Program-made: the position numbers and the translations under genes
Source: JAGRGG01 sp965217265
Lineage (GTDB): Bacteria; Pseudomonadota; Alphaproteobacteria; Geminicoccales; Geminicoccaceae
DNA: 64,000 nt
NCBI GenBank assembly: GCA_965217265.1
Contig: CBDCHP010000018.1
Coordinates: 620,001-684,000 of the forward strand
Reading direction: 5' to 3'
The notes under the pieces: generated by a model
Database searches by the model: none
What the model was told of the DNA's origin: nothing
The model's input: the letters and a program-made list of their open reading frames with translations, nothing else
Shown here: piece after piece, positions 8,264 through 17,132 of the stretch
How the letters are laid out: every line of letters begins with the position of its first letter
Position numbering within the stretch: the stretch's first letter is position 1

Positions 8264-9648
8264 CAGCCGTCTCTCCTCAAGCCGCGGGCGAGGCGGCGAA
8301 AGGCGTCGCCGCGGGCCTCGAAGTCGGTGAACTGGTCGAAGGAGGCGCAGGCCGGCGCCAGGAGGACCGTGGCCTCGCCGTCTCCGGCGGCGGCGATGTC
8401 GGCGGCGGCGTGCGCGCCCATGACCGCCCGCTCCAGCGTGCCGGCGGGCGTGCAGGGGACGAGGTCGCCCAGGTCGCGGGCGATGCCGTCCGCCGCCTCG
8501 CCGATCAGGAAGGCGGCGCGCACGCCGCCCAAGTACGGTGCTAGCTCCTTGAAGCCGCCCGGCTTCGCCCGTCCGCCGGCGATCCAGACGACCGGGTCGT
8601 AGCTGGTCAGGCTGCGGATCGCGGCGTCGGGGTTGGTCGCCTTGCTGTCGTTGACGAAGGCGACGCGCCCATGCCTTGCCACCTCCTCCATCCGGTGCGG
8701 CAGGCCGGCGAAGGCGGCAAGGCCGCGCGCGGCCGCCTCGGGCGCCACGCCAAGAGCCCGAAGAGCGGCGTAGGCGGCGGCGGCGTTCTGGCCGTTGTGG
8801 GCGCCGCGCAGGCCCTTGGCGCCCTCCAAGTCGGCGATCTTGGTCGCCGCCCCGTCCGCAACCTCGTAGAGGCGGCCGTCTTGGACGTAGGCCCCGGCCA
8901 CGACCGGTCCGGCGCCCGAAATAGCGCGGACCCTGCGGCCGGTGCTCAAGAGATCGGCGTGGATCGCCCGGCCGTAGGCGTCGTCGACGCCGACGACGAC
9001 GGCAGCTTCCGGCCCTTGCTGGTCGAGGAGCTTGCGCTTGGCGCCGAGATATCCCTCGACGTCGCCGTGCCGGTCGAGGTGGTCGGGGGCGAGGTTGAGG
9101 AAGACGGCGACGTCGGCCTTGAGGTCGGTGCAGAGGTCGAGCTGGAACGAGGACAATTCGAGCACGACGATCGCGTCTTCGGGTAACGGGCCGAGGTCGA
9201 ACACCGCCCGGCCGATATTGCCGCCCAGGGCCGCGTTCAGCCCGGCCGCGCGCAAGAGGTGGTGGATCAGGGCCGAGGTCGTCGACTTGCCGTTGGTGCC
9301 GGTGACGCCGACCACGCGCTGCCCGGGTCCCAAGCCCGCGACGAACAACTGCACGTCGGCCGTGATCGGCACGCTTGAGGCCCGTGCGCCGACGACGATC
9401 GGGTGCGGGGCCGGGTGGGTCAGCGGCACGCCGGGGCTGACGACGAGGGCGGCGAGGCCTTTGAGGTCGTCGTCTCGCCCACGGGTCAGGCCGGCCGCCG
9501 CGACGACGTCCCCCCTATCGTCCCAGGCGCGGACCTCAGCACCGGCCGCGATCAGCGCCCGCGCCGCGGCGAGGCCGCTGCGGGCGAGGCCCAGGATCCC
9601 GACCGTCTTGCCGGCGTAGCGCTCCAGACCCGGCACGGGCGCTTCCAT
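8263..9648 (-). CDS. murD: UDP-N-acetylmuramoylalanine--D-glutamate ligase
   Basis: Second Mur ligase, adding D-Glu to UDP-MurNAc-L-Ala. The 461 residues begin with a UDP-binding fold (TVGILGLARSGLAAAR), followed by GVTGTNGKSTTSAL (ATP loop), VLELSSFQLD, LNLAPDHLDRHG, FVNDSKATNPDAA and the C-terminal LLAPACASFDQF. These are the standard MurD motifs in order. One nucleotide separates it from mraY upstream; its stop is coupled to the ftsW start. Confidence 0.97.
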   Translation of the reverse strand: MEAPVPGLERYAGKTVGILGLARSGLAAARALIAAGAEVRAWDDRGDVVAAAGLTRGRDDDLKGLAALVVSPGVPLTHPAPHPIVVGARASSVPITADVQLFVAGLGPGQRVVGVTGTNGKSTTSALIHHLLRAAGLNAALGGNIGRAVFDLGPLPEDAIVVLELSSFQLDLCTDLKADVAVFLNLAPDHLDRHGDVEGYLGAKRKLLDQQGPEAAVVVGVDDAYGRAIHADLLSTGRRVRAISGAGPVVAGAYVQDGRLYEVADGAATKIADLEGAKGLRGAHNGQNAAAAYAALRALGVAPEAAARGLAAFAGLPHRMEEVARHGRVAFVNDSKATNPDAAIRSLTSYDPVVWIAGGRAKPGGFKELAPYLGGVRAAFLIGEAADGIARDLGDLVPCTPAGTLERAVMGAHAAADIAAAGDGEATVLLAPACASFDQFTDFEARGDAFRRLARGLRRDG

Positions 9649-9649
9649 C

Positions 9650-10738
9650 CTAGCGCAGCTTCAAGGTCGAGAGGCCGACCAGCGCCAGGACCACGGCGAT
9701 GATCCAAAAGCGGATGACGATCGTCGGTTCGTGCCAGCCCTTCTTCTCGAAGTGGTGGTGCAAGGGCGCCATGCGAAAGACGCGCTTGCCGGTGAGCTTG
9801 AAGGAGGCGACCTGAACGATGACCGAGACCGCCTCCAAGACGAACAGGCCGCCGATGATGACCAGCACCAACTCGTGCTTCACCGCGACCGCGATGCAGC
9901 CCAGGGCCCCGCCGGTGGCGAGCGAGCCCGTGTCGCCCATGAAGACCATCGCCGGCGGGGCGTTGAACCAGAGAAAACCGAGCGAGGCGCCGACCATGGC
10001 GCCGCAGAAGACGGCGAGTTCGCCCGTGCCCGGCACGTGGGGGATGCCTAAGTAGTTGGCGAAGATCGTGTTGCCGGCGAGGTAGGCGATCAAGGCAAAG
10101 CAACTGGCCGCGATCATCACCGGCACGATCGCGAGCCCGTCCAGGCCGTCGGTCAGGTTGACGGCGTTCGAGGCCCCGACCTGGACCAGCATCCCGAAGA
10201 ACGGGAAGAAGAGCCCGAGCGGGATCAGCAGGTCCTTGAACACCGGCACGGCGATCGAGGTGTTGAGCGGCTGCGCCGTCATCTGAACGAGGAAGTAGAC
10301 CGCGATCATGCCGATCAGGCACTGCCAGAGCAGCTTCAGGCGGCTGCGCAGCCCCCCCGACGAGCGTCGCGTGAGCTTGAGGTAGTCGTCGGCGAAGCCG
10401 ACGCCGCCGAAGCTGAGCGTGATGAGCAGGACGACCCAGATGAAGCCGTTGCTAAGATCGGCCCAGAGCAGCGTCGCGACGGTGAGCGAGATCAAGATCA
10501 GGACGCCGCCCATCGTCGGCGTGCCCTTCTTGGTCAGCAGGTGCGACTCGGGGCCGTCCAGGCGGATCGGCTGGCCCTCGCGCTGCTTGGCCCGCAGCCA
10601 GCCGATCACGGCCGGACCGATCAGAAAGCAGATTAGAAGTGCGGTCAGCACGGCGGCGCCGGAGCGAAAGGTGATGTAGCGGATCAGATTGAGTGCGGGC
10701 ACCTGATCGGCGAACGGGACGAGGAGGTTGTAGAGCAT
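9650..10738 (-). CDS. mraY: Phospho-MurNAc-pentapeptide transferase
   Basis: Inner-membrane enzyme that transfers phospho-MurNAc-pentapeptide to undecaprenyl phosphate, giving lipid I. The 362 residues form about ten membrane helices. Diagnostic segments: TPTMGGVLIL, the aspartate-rich GFADDYLKL, AVNLTDGLDGLAI with catalytic Asp residues, FMGDTGSLATGGALG and APLHHHFEKKGW. The ATG at 10738 is 9 nt after the murF stop, one of only two non-overlapping internal junctions of the mur section. Confidence 0.98.
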   Translation of the reverse strand: MLYNLLVPFADQVPALNLIRYITFRSGAAVLTALLICFLIGPAVIGWLRAKQREGQPIRLDGPESHLLTKKGTPTMGGVLILISLTVATLLWADLSNGFIWVVLLITLSFGGVGFADDYLKLTRRSSGGLRSRLKLLWQCLIGMIAVYFLVQMTAQPLNTSIAVPVFKDLLIPLGLFFPFFGMLVQVGASNAVNLTDGLDGLAIVPVMIAASCFALIAYLAGNTIFANYLGIPHVPGTGELAVFCGAMVGASLGFLWFNAPPAMVFMGDTGSLATGGALGCIAVAVKHELVLVIIGGLFVLEAVSVIVQVASFKLTGKRVFRMAPLHHHFEKKGWHEPTIVIRFWIIAVVLALVGLSTLKLR

Positions 10739-10747
10739 TCAGCGGCC

Positions 10748-12115
10748 TCAGCGCCGCTCAAGGGCGGCGACGACGCGCGCCATGCGGCTGCCGAGCGAGC
10801 CCTTGACCAAGAGCGCATCGCCGGGCGCGATCGCGGCCGCGACCAGGGGGGCGAGCGCCTCGGTGTCAAGCGCGTGGGCGCCGCGCACGGCGGCGGGCAG
10901 GGCGTCGAAGAGGTGTCGCATCATGGGTCCGGCGGTGAAGACGAGCTCGGCGCCGCCCGCGAGCAGCGGTTCGGCGAGGTCGGCGTGCAGTTCGGGCGCC
11001 CGGGCGCCCAGTTCCAGCATGTCGCCCAAGATCGCGACGCGGCGGCCGGGCGTGGCGGCCAGGAGGTCGAAGGCGGCCCGCATCGAGGTGGGGTTGGCGT
11101 TGTAGCCCTCGTCGATGAGGGTCGCCGTCCCGTCCCCGACGGGGATCGGCCGCCGCCGCCCGCGCCCCTCCGGCGGACGGATCGCCGCCAGCGCCGCCGC
11201 CCCTTGGTCGAGGTCGAGGCCCAAGGCGGCGGCGACGGCGAGGATGCCGAGCGCGTTCACCGCCCAGTGCCGCCCGGGGGCGCCGACCGCGAAGGCGTGC
11301 GTTCGGCCGAACAGGTCGGCCGTGACCTTCGAGCCCTCGGCCAGGGCGTCGTAGGTAAGGAGGCGCAGATCGACGCCTTCGGCGGCGCCGTAGGTGATCG
11401 TCCGCGCGGCGTGGTCGGCCGCCGCCCGCAAGAGGATGTCGGCGGCGGGGGCGTCCGCGTTCACGACCGCGACGCCGCCGGGCACGAGCCCTGTGAAGAT
11501 CTCGGCCTTGGCGCGGGCGATCGCCTCGATGCCGTCGAAGAATTCGAGGTGGGCCGGGGCCACCATCGTCACGACCCCGACGTGCGGCCGGACGATGTCG
11601 GTGAGGGCCAGGAGTTCGCCGGCGTGGTTCATCCCCATCTCGACGGCGGCGAACGCGGCGCTCGGGTCGAGGCTGGCGAGCGTCAGCGGCACGCCCCAGT
11701 GGTTGTTGTACGAGGCGCGGCTGGCGTGCGTCGTCCCGAAGGTCGCCAGGACCGTGCGCAGCCCCTCCTTGACGCTCGTCTTGCCGACGCTGCCGGTGAC
11801 GCCGACGATCTTCGCCCCGGCCCGCGCCCGCCCCGCCCGGCCCAAGCCTTCGAGCGCGGCCTGCGTGTCGGCGACGCGCAGGAGGGGGGCTTCGGGGCCG
11901 AGACCTTCGAGGTCTCGGTGGACGATCGCGGCCGCCGCCCCCTTCTTGAGCGCGTCGGCGACGAAGCGGTGGCCGTCGTGGTTCGGGCCTTCGAGCGCGA
12001 CGAACAGGTCGCCTAAGCCAAGCCCCCGGCTGTCGATCGAGACGCCGCCCGCCCGCCAGGGCCGGCCGAGGCGCGTCCCGCCGGTGGCGGCCGCCGCGTC
12101 GTTCGCGTCCCACAT
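10748..12115 (-). CDS. murF: UDP-MurNAc-tripeptide--D-alanyl-D-alanine ligase
   Basis: Last cytoplasmic Mur ligase, adding D-Ala-D-Ala made by DdlB. The 455-residue product starts at the ATG at 12115 (MWDANDAA), which shares a base with the murE stop (TGATG). Motifs: SIDSRGLGLGDLFVAL (N-terminal UDP-binding region), GVTGSVGKTSVKEGL (ATP loop), SYNNHWGVPLTL, AVEMGMNHAGEL, DEGYNANPTSM and LGDMLELG. The open frame extends upstream of this ATG only as antisense-like Arg-rich sequence inside murE. Confidence 0.97.
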   Translation of the reverse strand: MWDANDAAAATGGTRLGRPWRAGGVSIDSRGLGLGDLFVALEGPNHDGHRFVADALKKGAAAAIVHRDLEGLGPEAPLLRVADTQAALEGLGRAGRARAGAKIVGVTGSVGKTSVKEGLRTVLATFGTTHASRASYNNHWGVPLTLASLDPSAAFAAVEMGMNHAGELLALTDIVRPHVGVVTMVAPAHLEFFDGIEAIARAKAEIFTGLVPGGVAVVNADAPAADILLRAAADHAARTITYGAAEGVDLRLLTYDALAEGSKVTADLFGRTHAFAVGAPGRHWAVNALGILAVAAALGLDLDQGAAALAAIRPPEGRGRRRPIPVGDGTATLIDEGYNANPTSMRAAFDLLAATPGRRVAILGDMLELGARAPELHADLAEPLLAGGAELVFTAGPMMRHLFDALPAAVRGAHALDTEALAPLVAAAIAPGDALLVKGSLGSRMARVVAALERR

Positions 12116-13578
12116 CAAACCGTCCCCCGATCGATGCCCGGCAGGGCGCGCAGGATGGCGGCGTCGTCGAAGGGGTGGACGGTGTCGCCGACAATCTGCC
12201 CGGTCTCGTGCCCCTTGCCGGCGACGAGGAGCGTGTCGCCCGGTTCGAGATCGTCGAACGCGGCGGCGATCGCCCCGGCCCGATCGCCGATCTCGACCGC
12301 GTCGCCGCCCTCGATGCCGCGACGGACGGCCTTGCGGATCAGGGCCGGGTCCTCGGTGCGCGGGTTGTCGTCGGTGAGCCAGACGCGATCGGCAAGCCTG
12401 GCGGCGATCGCGCCCATCAACGGCCGCTTGCCGGGGTCGCGGTCGCCGCCGCAGCCGAAGACGACGTGGAGCCGCCCGTCCGTGTGCGGCCGGAGCGCCC
12501 TCAGCGCCTGTTCGAGCGCGTCCGGCGTGTGGGCGTAGTCGACGTAGGCGGCGGCCCCGTCGGCGCGGGCGCGAACGCGCTCCATCCGGCCGCGCACGCC
12601 TCGAACCTCGGGTAGAAGGTCGAGCGCCCGCCCGGCCGCGATGCCGCCCGCGATCACGAGCCCGACGGCGGCCAGGAGGTTGTGCGCCTGAAAGCCGCCG
12701 ACGAGGCCGATCTCGACCCCGCGCTCGATACCGTCGATGCGCAGCGTCAGGCGCTGCCCGGCGGCGTGGGGTGTTTGCGCCAGGAGCCGTCCGTCCGTCC
12801 CGGCCGTGCCGTAGGTCCAAACGGCACCGCCGCGGGCCCGCACGGCGTCGGCCAAGCCGGCGGACTCGGGCGCGTCGGCGTTGAGGACGGCGGTGCCGTC
12901 CGGCCGCAGGACGTCGGTGAACAGGCGGCGCTTGGCGGCGAGGTAGGCGTCGTAGGTGCCGTGATAGTCGAAGTGGTCGCGGCTGAGGTTGGAGAACGCG
13001 GCGGCGTCGACTTTGAGCCCGTCCAGGCGGCGCTGGTCGAGGCCGTGGCTGGAGGCTTCGAGGGCGAGGCGCTCCACCCCTTGCGCCTTCAGCGCTGCCA
13101 AGGCGCGGTGCAGCGCCACGGCGTCGGGGGTGGTAAGCGCCGGCACGTCGGGCACCGGGGCACCTTCGAGCCCCAGCGTGCCGAGCGAGGCGGCGGGCAA
13201 CCCCGCCAGCCGCCAGAGCTGCCGGGCGAAGCCGGCGATCGAGGTCTTGCCGTTGGTGCCGGTGACGGCGGCGACGAAGCCCGGGCGACCGGGGTGGAGC
13301 CGTGCCGCCATCCGGGCCAGCGCCGCGCGCGGCTCGCCGGCCCGAACGACCGGCCGCCCCCCGGCCGCGATCGCCCCCGCCTTGGCGCTCAGGAACGCGA
13401 CGGCGCCGTTCTCTGCCGCCTCGGCGGCGAACCGGCGCCCGTCGACCTTGACCCCCGGCAGGGCGGCGAACAGGTCGCCCGGCCGCACGGCCTGCGCCTT
13501 GAGCGCGATGCCGCCGACCTCGACGTCGGCGAAGTCGTCGATCTCAACACCCTCATCGATCAAGGCGGACAGCCGCAA
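12115..13578 (-). CDS. murE: UDP-MurNAc-L-Ala-D-Glu--meso-diaminopimelate ligase
   Basis: Third Mur ligase. The 487 residues show VTGTNGKTSIAGFARQL, TTPDAVALHRAL, EASSHGLDQRRLDGL, NLSRDHFDYHG, YAHTPDALEQAL, and the substrate-selecting motif DDNPRTEDP. A DNPR motif predicts meso-diaminopimelate rather than lysine, as expected for a Gram-negative. Its first codons overlap the last 26 nt of ftsI, and its stop shares one base with the murF ATG. Confidence 0.97.
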   Translation of the reverse strand: MRLSALIDEGVEIDDFADVEVGGIALKAQAVRPGDLFAALPGVKVDGRRFAAEAAENGAVAFLSAKAGAIAAGGRPVVRAGEPRAALARMAARLHPGRPGFVAAVTGTNGKTSIAGFARQLWRLAGLPAASLGTLGLEGAPVPDVPALTTPDAVALHRALAALKAQGVERLALEASSHGLDQRRLDGLKVDAAAFSNLSRDHFDYHGTYDAYLAAKRRLFTDVLRPDGTAVLNADAPESAGLADAVRARGGAVWTYGTAGTDGRLLAQTPHAAGQRLTLRIDGIERGVEIGLVGGFQAHNLLAAVGLVIAGGIAAGRALDLLPEVRGVRGRMERVRARADGAAAYVDYAHTPDALEQALRALRPHTDGRLHVVFGCGGDRDPGKRPLMGAIAARLADRVWLTDDNPRTEDPALIRKAVRRGIEGGDAVEIGDRAGAIAAAFDDLEPGDTLLVAGKGHETGQIVGDTVHPFDDAAILRALPGIDRGTV

Positions 13579-15268
13579 AGCCTTCCTCCATCGCGTGGGT
13601 GCGGCCGTTCACCGCCGGCACCGTCTCGACCCTGGCCTCCAAGATTGCCCTCGCCGCCCTCGGGCTCGGCGCCAAGCGCATGAGCGGCCCCATCCGCTCG
13701 ACGATCTCGGCGGCGACGGGGGCCGCGGTCCAGCCGCCGTAGCGCTGGCCGTAGGTGCCGGCGTCGCCGCGCGGCTCGTCGAGGGTGACCATGACAAGGT
13801 AGCGCGGGTCCTCGATCGGCAAGACGCTCAGGAAGGAGGCGACCACGGCGCCGTCGACGTAGCCCCGACCCGGCACCGCCTTGTCGGCGGTGCCGGTCTT
13901 GCCGCCGGTCAAGTAGTAGGGGTTGCGGGCGTTGTCGCCGGTACCGCGCTCGACGGTGAGCCAGAGCAGCCAGCGCAGATCCTCGACCGTCGGCGGGGCG
14001 ATCACCCGCTCGCCCTCGGGCACGGCCTCGACCGGGCGGGCGAGCAGCGTGCCGCCCTTGTAGCGCCCGTCGTCGATCAAGGCGGCGGCGGCCTCGACGA
14101 AGGCGACCGGCGAGACGGCGATGCCGTGGCCGTAGGCGACGGTGGCCTCGGTGATCGGCGCCCACTTGGCCGGCGGCAGGATCGGCCGCGCCCCGCCCGG
14201 CAGCTCGATCGCGGCGCGCTCGAACAGGCCCAGATTCTTCAAGAACGGCTTTTGCAGCGCCGCCCCGCCGGCCTCGAACACCATCTCCACCGTGCCGATG
14301 TTGGAGGAGAAGGCGAACACCTCGGGCAGGCTGAGCCAGCGCCGCTTGGCGTGGTCGTCGCTGATCTTGTGGCCGTTGACGACGATCGGGTCGCTGGCGT
14401 CGAAGCGGTCGAACAGGCTGACCTTGCCCGAATCCAGCGCCATGCCGGTGGCGAGGATCTTGAACAGCGAGCCCAGCTCGTAGACGTCGCCGTTGCAGCG
14501 GTTGCGCCGGTGGCCGCTCGGGCTCGACGCCGCGTCGTTCGGGTCGAAGTCGGGCAGGCTGACGAAGGCGACGAAGGCGCGCGCCTTGAGGTCGAAGACC
14601 AGCGTGCAAGCACCCTTGGCGCGAAAACGCTCGAAGGCCCCCGCCGTCGCGGCCCGGGCGACGCCCTGCACCTCGACGTCGAGCGACAGCCGCAAGGGCC
14701 CTTGCTCCGGCCGCCGCAGCCGGTCGTCGAGCCCGAGTTCAACGCCTTCCAGCCCGTCGTTCTCGGTGCCGACGAAGCCGAGCACGTGGCTGACCAAGTG
14801 TTTGTAAGGGTAGACCCGGCGCCGATCGAGCCGCATCGTGACGCCGGGCAGGCCGACCTCCTGCAGCCGCGCCTCCTCGATCGGCGTGATGCGGCGCTTG
14901 ATCGACACCTCGTGCGCCGGTCCGGCGAACCGGCGCTCAAGGTCGTCCGCGTCGAGGTCGAGCAGCGCCGCCAGCGTGCGGGCGGTGCGGGGCTTGTCGT
15001 TGACGCGCCGCGGGTCGGCGTAGACGGAGATGGCGGGAATGGTGGTGGCGAGCAGCCGGCCCGCGCGATCAACGATGTCGGCCCGGCCGGCCTCGGGCGT
15101 GGCGCCGACGTGCAGCGCCTGCGAGGCGCCGCCGGTCGTCGTGAGGTCGATCAGCCGGGCGCCGATGCTGGCGAAGCCCAAGACGAACAAGAGCATCAAG
15201 ACGCGCAGCCGGACGTTCGCGCGGCGTCGGCGTTCGGTCTCGGCGTCGCGCGCGGCGAACTGCACCAT
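13553..15268 (-). CDS. ftsI: Peptidoglycan D,D-transpeptidase FtsI (PBP3)
   Basis: Septum-specific class B penicillin-binding protein cross-linking new peptidoglycan, partner of FtsW. The 571-residue product has a short cytoplasmic N-terminus, one membrane helix (VLMLLFVLGFASIGARLI), a pedestal domain (RAGRLLATTIPAISVYADPR, RRVYPYKHLVSHVLG) and a transpeptidase domain with the three active-site motifs: SxxK in ELGSLFKILATG, SxN in AFSSNIGTV and KTG in TGGKTGTADK. The ATG at 15268 shares a base with the ftsL stop. It overlaps murE by 26 nt. Confidence 0.97.
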   Translation of the reverse strand: MVQFAARDAETERRRRANVRLRVLMLLFVLGFASIGARLIDLTTTGGASQALHVGATPEAGRADIVDRAGRLLATTIPAISVYADPRRVNDKPRTARTLAALLDLDADDLERRFAGPAHEVSIKRRITPIEEARLQEVGLPGVTMRLDRRRVYPYKHLVSHVLGFVGTENDGLEGVELGLDDRLRRPEQGPLRLSLDVEVQGVARAATAGAFERFRAKGACTLVFDLKARAFVAFVSLPDFDPNDAASSPSGHRRNRCNGDVYELGSLFKILATGMALDSGKVSLFDRFDASDPIVVNGHKISDDHAKRRWLSLPEVFAFSSNIGTVEMVFEAGGAALQKPFLKNLGLFERAAIELPGGARPILPPAKWAPITEATVAYGHGIAVSPVAFVEAAAALIDDGRYKGGTLLARPVEAVPEGERVIAPPTVEDLRWLLWLTVERGTGDNARNPYYLTGGKTGTADKAVPGRGYVDGAVVASFLSVLPIEDPRYLVMVTLDEPRGDAGTYGQRYGGWTAAPVAAEIVERMGPLMRLAPSPRAARAILEARVETVPAVNGRTHAMEEGFAAVRLDR

Positions 15269-15651
15269 CAGCGGCCCTCGCCCGCGACCAGGGTGAAGGG
15301 CACGGCCGGCTTTGCCCGCCACGTCACCTCGCCGCCCGAGCCCAAGCGCACGGTGAGCGGGCGCGCGGCCAGTTCGAGTTCCCGGCGCTTGCCCAACCGC
15401 TCGGGCTCAAGGATCTTGCCCGCCGTGACCGGCCGCATACCGATTTCGGCCGCCAGCGTCGCCATCCTGGCCGGGCGGGTGAGGTAGGCGAGGTCGGTCT
15501 CAAGCCCCTTGACGCGCCACGTCGCGTCCTCGATCCCGGCCTCGACCAGCCGCAACTCGTCCTCCAGGCCGTAGACGGCCCCCTTGATGCGGTAGACGGC
15601 GCCGATGGCGAGCGCGATCAGGAGCAAGAGGGGCAGCACGTAGCGCGGCAT
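15268..15651 (-). CDS. ftsL: Cell division protein FtsL-like
   Basis: Small bitopic divisome protein, 127 residues. One membrane helix near the N-terminus (LPLLLLIALAIGAVYRI) is followed by a heptad-like periplasmic stretch (LEDELRLVEAGIEDATW) and a conserved-style LTRPARMATLAAEIGM segment. Sequence conservation of FtsL is low; identity rests on size, topology and its exact place between rsmH and ftsI. In other bacteria it forms a complex with FtsB and FtsQ and activates FtsWI. Both ends are TGATG overlaps. Confidence 0.88.
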   Translation of the reverse strand: MPRYVLPLLLLIALAIGAVYRIKGAVYGLEDELRLVEAGIEDATWRVKGLETDLAYLTRPARMATLAAEIGMRPVTAGKILEPERLGKRRELELAARPLTVRLGSGGEVTWRAKPAVPFTLVAGEGR

Positions 15652-16598
15652 CAAGCGGCCCTCCTCGCCCCGTCCGCGTCCGCGTCCGAGACGGCGAGGC
15701 GGCGCGCGGCGCGAAGCCGGGCCGAGCGGGCGCGGGGATTGCGGGCGATCTCGGCCGCGCCCGGCTTCACGACATTGCGGCCGAGTGCCATGAGGCGGGG
15801 CGGATCGAGACGCCGCGGCGGCAGGTGGCGCGAGCCTTGGTCGATCCGGCCGCCGTTGGCGTCGATGAAGCGCTTCACGGCGCGGTCTTCGAGCGAGTGG
15901 AAGGCGACGACGACGAGGCGGCCCTCGGGCTTGAGCACCCGGATTGAAGCCTCCAGGGCGCGGGCGAGTTCGTCCAGCTCGTCGTTGACGACGATGCGCA
16001 GCGCCTGGAACGTGCTGGTCGCGGGGTCGCGGCCCGGCTTGTGCCGGCGCTTGGCCGCCGCGATCGTGGCGGCCAAGTCGCCCGTGGTCGCGAACGGGCG
16101 CACCGCGCGCCGCGCCACGATCGCCCGCGCGACGCGGCCGGCCTCCGGCTCCTCGCCGTAGTCGCGCAGCCAAGCGGCGAGGTCGGCCGCGTCGGCGCCG
16201 TTGACGAGGTCGGCGGCGTCGCGGCCCTTCTGTTCCATGCGCATGTCGAGCGGGCCGTCGGCCTTGAACGAGAAGCCGCGCGCCGCCTCGTCGATCTGAA
16301 AAGAGGAGACGCCGAGGTCGAGCACGACGCCGTCGACGGCCTCGATGCCGAGCGCCTCGACGTGCGCGTCGAGATCGCCGAAGCGCCCCTCGACGAGGTC
16401 GAGGCCGGACAATTCCAGCGCCCGGCCGCGCCCGATCGCCTCCGGGTCGCGGTCGATGCCGACGACGCGGCAAGGCGCGCTGGTCAGGATCGCCCGGGCG
16501 TACCCGCCGCCGCCGAAGGTGGCATCGACGTACGTACCGCCCGGCAGCGGCCGCAAAGCCTGGAGCATCTCGTCGCGTAGAACCGGCTCGTGCGCCAT
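15651..16598 (-). CDS. rsmH: 16S rRNA (cytosine(1402)-N(4))-methyltransferase
   Basis: S-adenosylmethionine enzyme (formerly MraW) methylating C1402 of 16S rRNA in the decoding centre. The 315-residue product starts at the ATG at 16598 (MAHEPVLRDEML is the standard family start); an in-frame GTG six codons upstream (16616) is the alternative. Motifs: GGTYVDATFGGGGYARAIL (SAM loop), DGVVLDLGVSSFQID, DMRMEQKG, LVVVAFHSLEDRAVK and the Arg-rich ARSARLRAARR tail. First gene of the cluster here because mraZ is absent. Confidence 0.97.
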   Translation of the reverse strand: MAHEPVLRDEMLQALRPLPGGTYVDATFGGGGYARAILTSAPCRVVGIDRDPEAIGRGRALELSGLDLVEGRFGDLDAHVEALGIEAVDGVVLDLGVSSFQIDEAARGFSFKADGPLDMRMEQKGRDAADLVNGADAADLAAWLRDYGEEPEAGRVARAIVARRAVRPFATTGDLAATIAAAKRRHKPGRDPATSTFQALRIVVNDELDELARALEASIRVLKPEGRLVVVAFHSLEDRAVKRFIDANGGRIDQGSRHLPPRRLDPPRLMALGRNVVKPGAAEIARNPRARSARLRAARRLAVSDADADGARRAA

Positions 16599-16616
16599 GT
16601 CGCTGTTCGTCCGCAC

Positions 16617-16625
16617 TTATCCACA
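16617..16625 (+). promoter_or_regulatory. Perfect DnaA box
   Basis: TTATCCACA, the consensus 9-mer bound by DnaA, lies 19 nt upstream of the preferred rsmH start codon. Related nonamers with one mismatch occur at 16760-16768 (TGTCGATAA), 17019-17027 (TGTGGATAT) and 17043-17051 (TGTGGAAAA). Binding is a prediction. Confidence 0.5.
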
Positions 16626-17018
16626 GAAGGGGCCGGCGTTGCGTCCGCCCCCGACGCTACAAGAAGCGGTGGATGACGTCCGTGTCAAACGCTAACCTTT
16701 GTCAGTCAAACGGGCGAAGCGGTATCACATCGGTATGTCCCGCGACACCGAACTTCGCCTGTCGATAAGAACCATCGATTGAAGCAAGTCGAGCAGAACA
16801 CGGATCATCCGTTAAAACCTTGCACCGAACATCCTAGCTTTGGCCTAAACCCTCAATTGCTTGACGAGAGCTTTACGGGCATTCAACCTCTGCGTACTTC
16901 AATTCCCTAACATAAGCCGTCGCGGGCGACAAGCGCAAGGACGATGTTTTCAGCCTAAATCTACGCCGCGTCCGCCAAGGCATTGTTTTACAGGCAAAAA
17001 ACTTCGATGAGCCCGGTC

Positions 17019-17051
17019 TGTGGATATCTATGGGGAAAACACTGTGGAAAA
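17019..17051 (-). promoter_or_regulatory. Pair of DnaA-box-like nonamers
   Basis: Two one-mismatch nonamers in the same orientation, TGTGGATAT (17019-17027) and TGTGGAAAA (17043-17051), separated by 15 nt with a TATGGGG between them. They could be DnaA sites. The TGG-repeat look also recalls MraZ boxes, but the spacing is irregular and no mraZ is present. Confidence 0.35.
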
Positions 17052-17132
17052 GCAAGTGCTTTCCAGGTCACACCATGGAATAAAGGCTTTTGGGCGTGAA
17101 GGGCGGTTTTTTCAACCAAAAAGCGAACGAGG

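Larger units (their letters stand above)
16599..17132. other. Long leader between rsmH and rnpB, no gene seen
   Basis: A 534-bp non-coding stretch, AT-richer than its surroundings, where mraZ would normally sit. The short minus-strand frame at 16873-17055 has no family features. It presumably holds the dcw operon promoter: TTGACA and TTGACT hexamers occur on the minus strand around 16680-16705, but no convincing -10 could be paired with them. Four DnaA-box-like nonamers lie in it (separate entries). On the minus strand the segment just after rnpB has T-runs that may help terminate that RNA. Confidence 0.6.

Noticed and set aside
16873..17055. 60-residue minus-strand frame in the rsmH-rnpB spacer
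   Set aside because: No ribosome binding site, no similarity to MraZ or any family I know, and it contains the DnaA-like nonamers.
16599..17132. Possible chromosome replication origin
   Set aside because: Only four box-like nonamers, no clear AT-rich unwinding element, and none of the genes usually near alphaproteobacterial origins (hemE, dnaA, parAB) are nearby. Kept only as a regulatory hypothesis.
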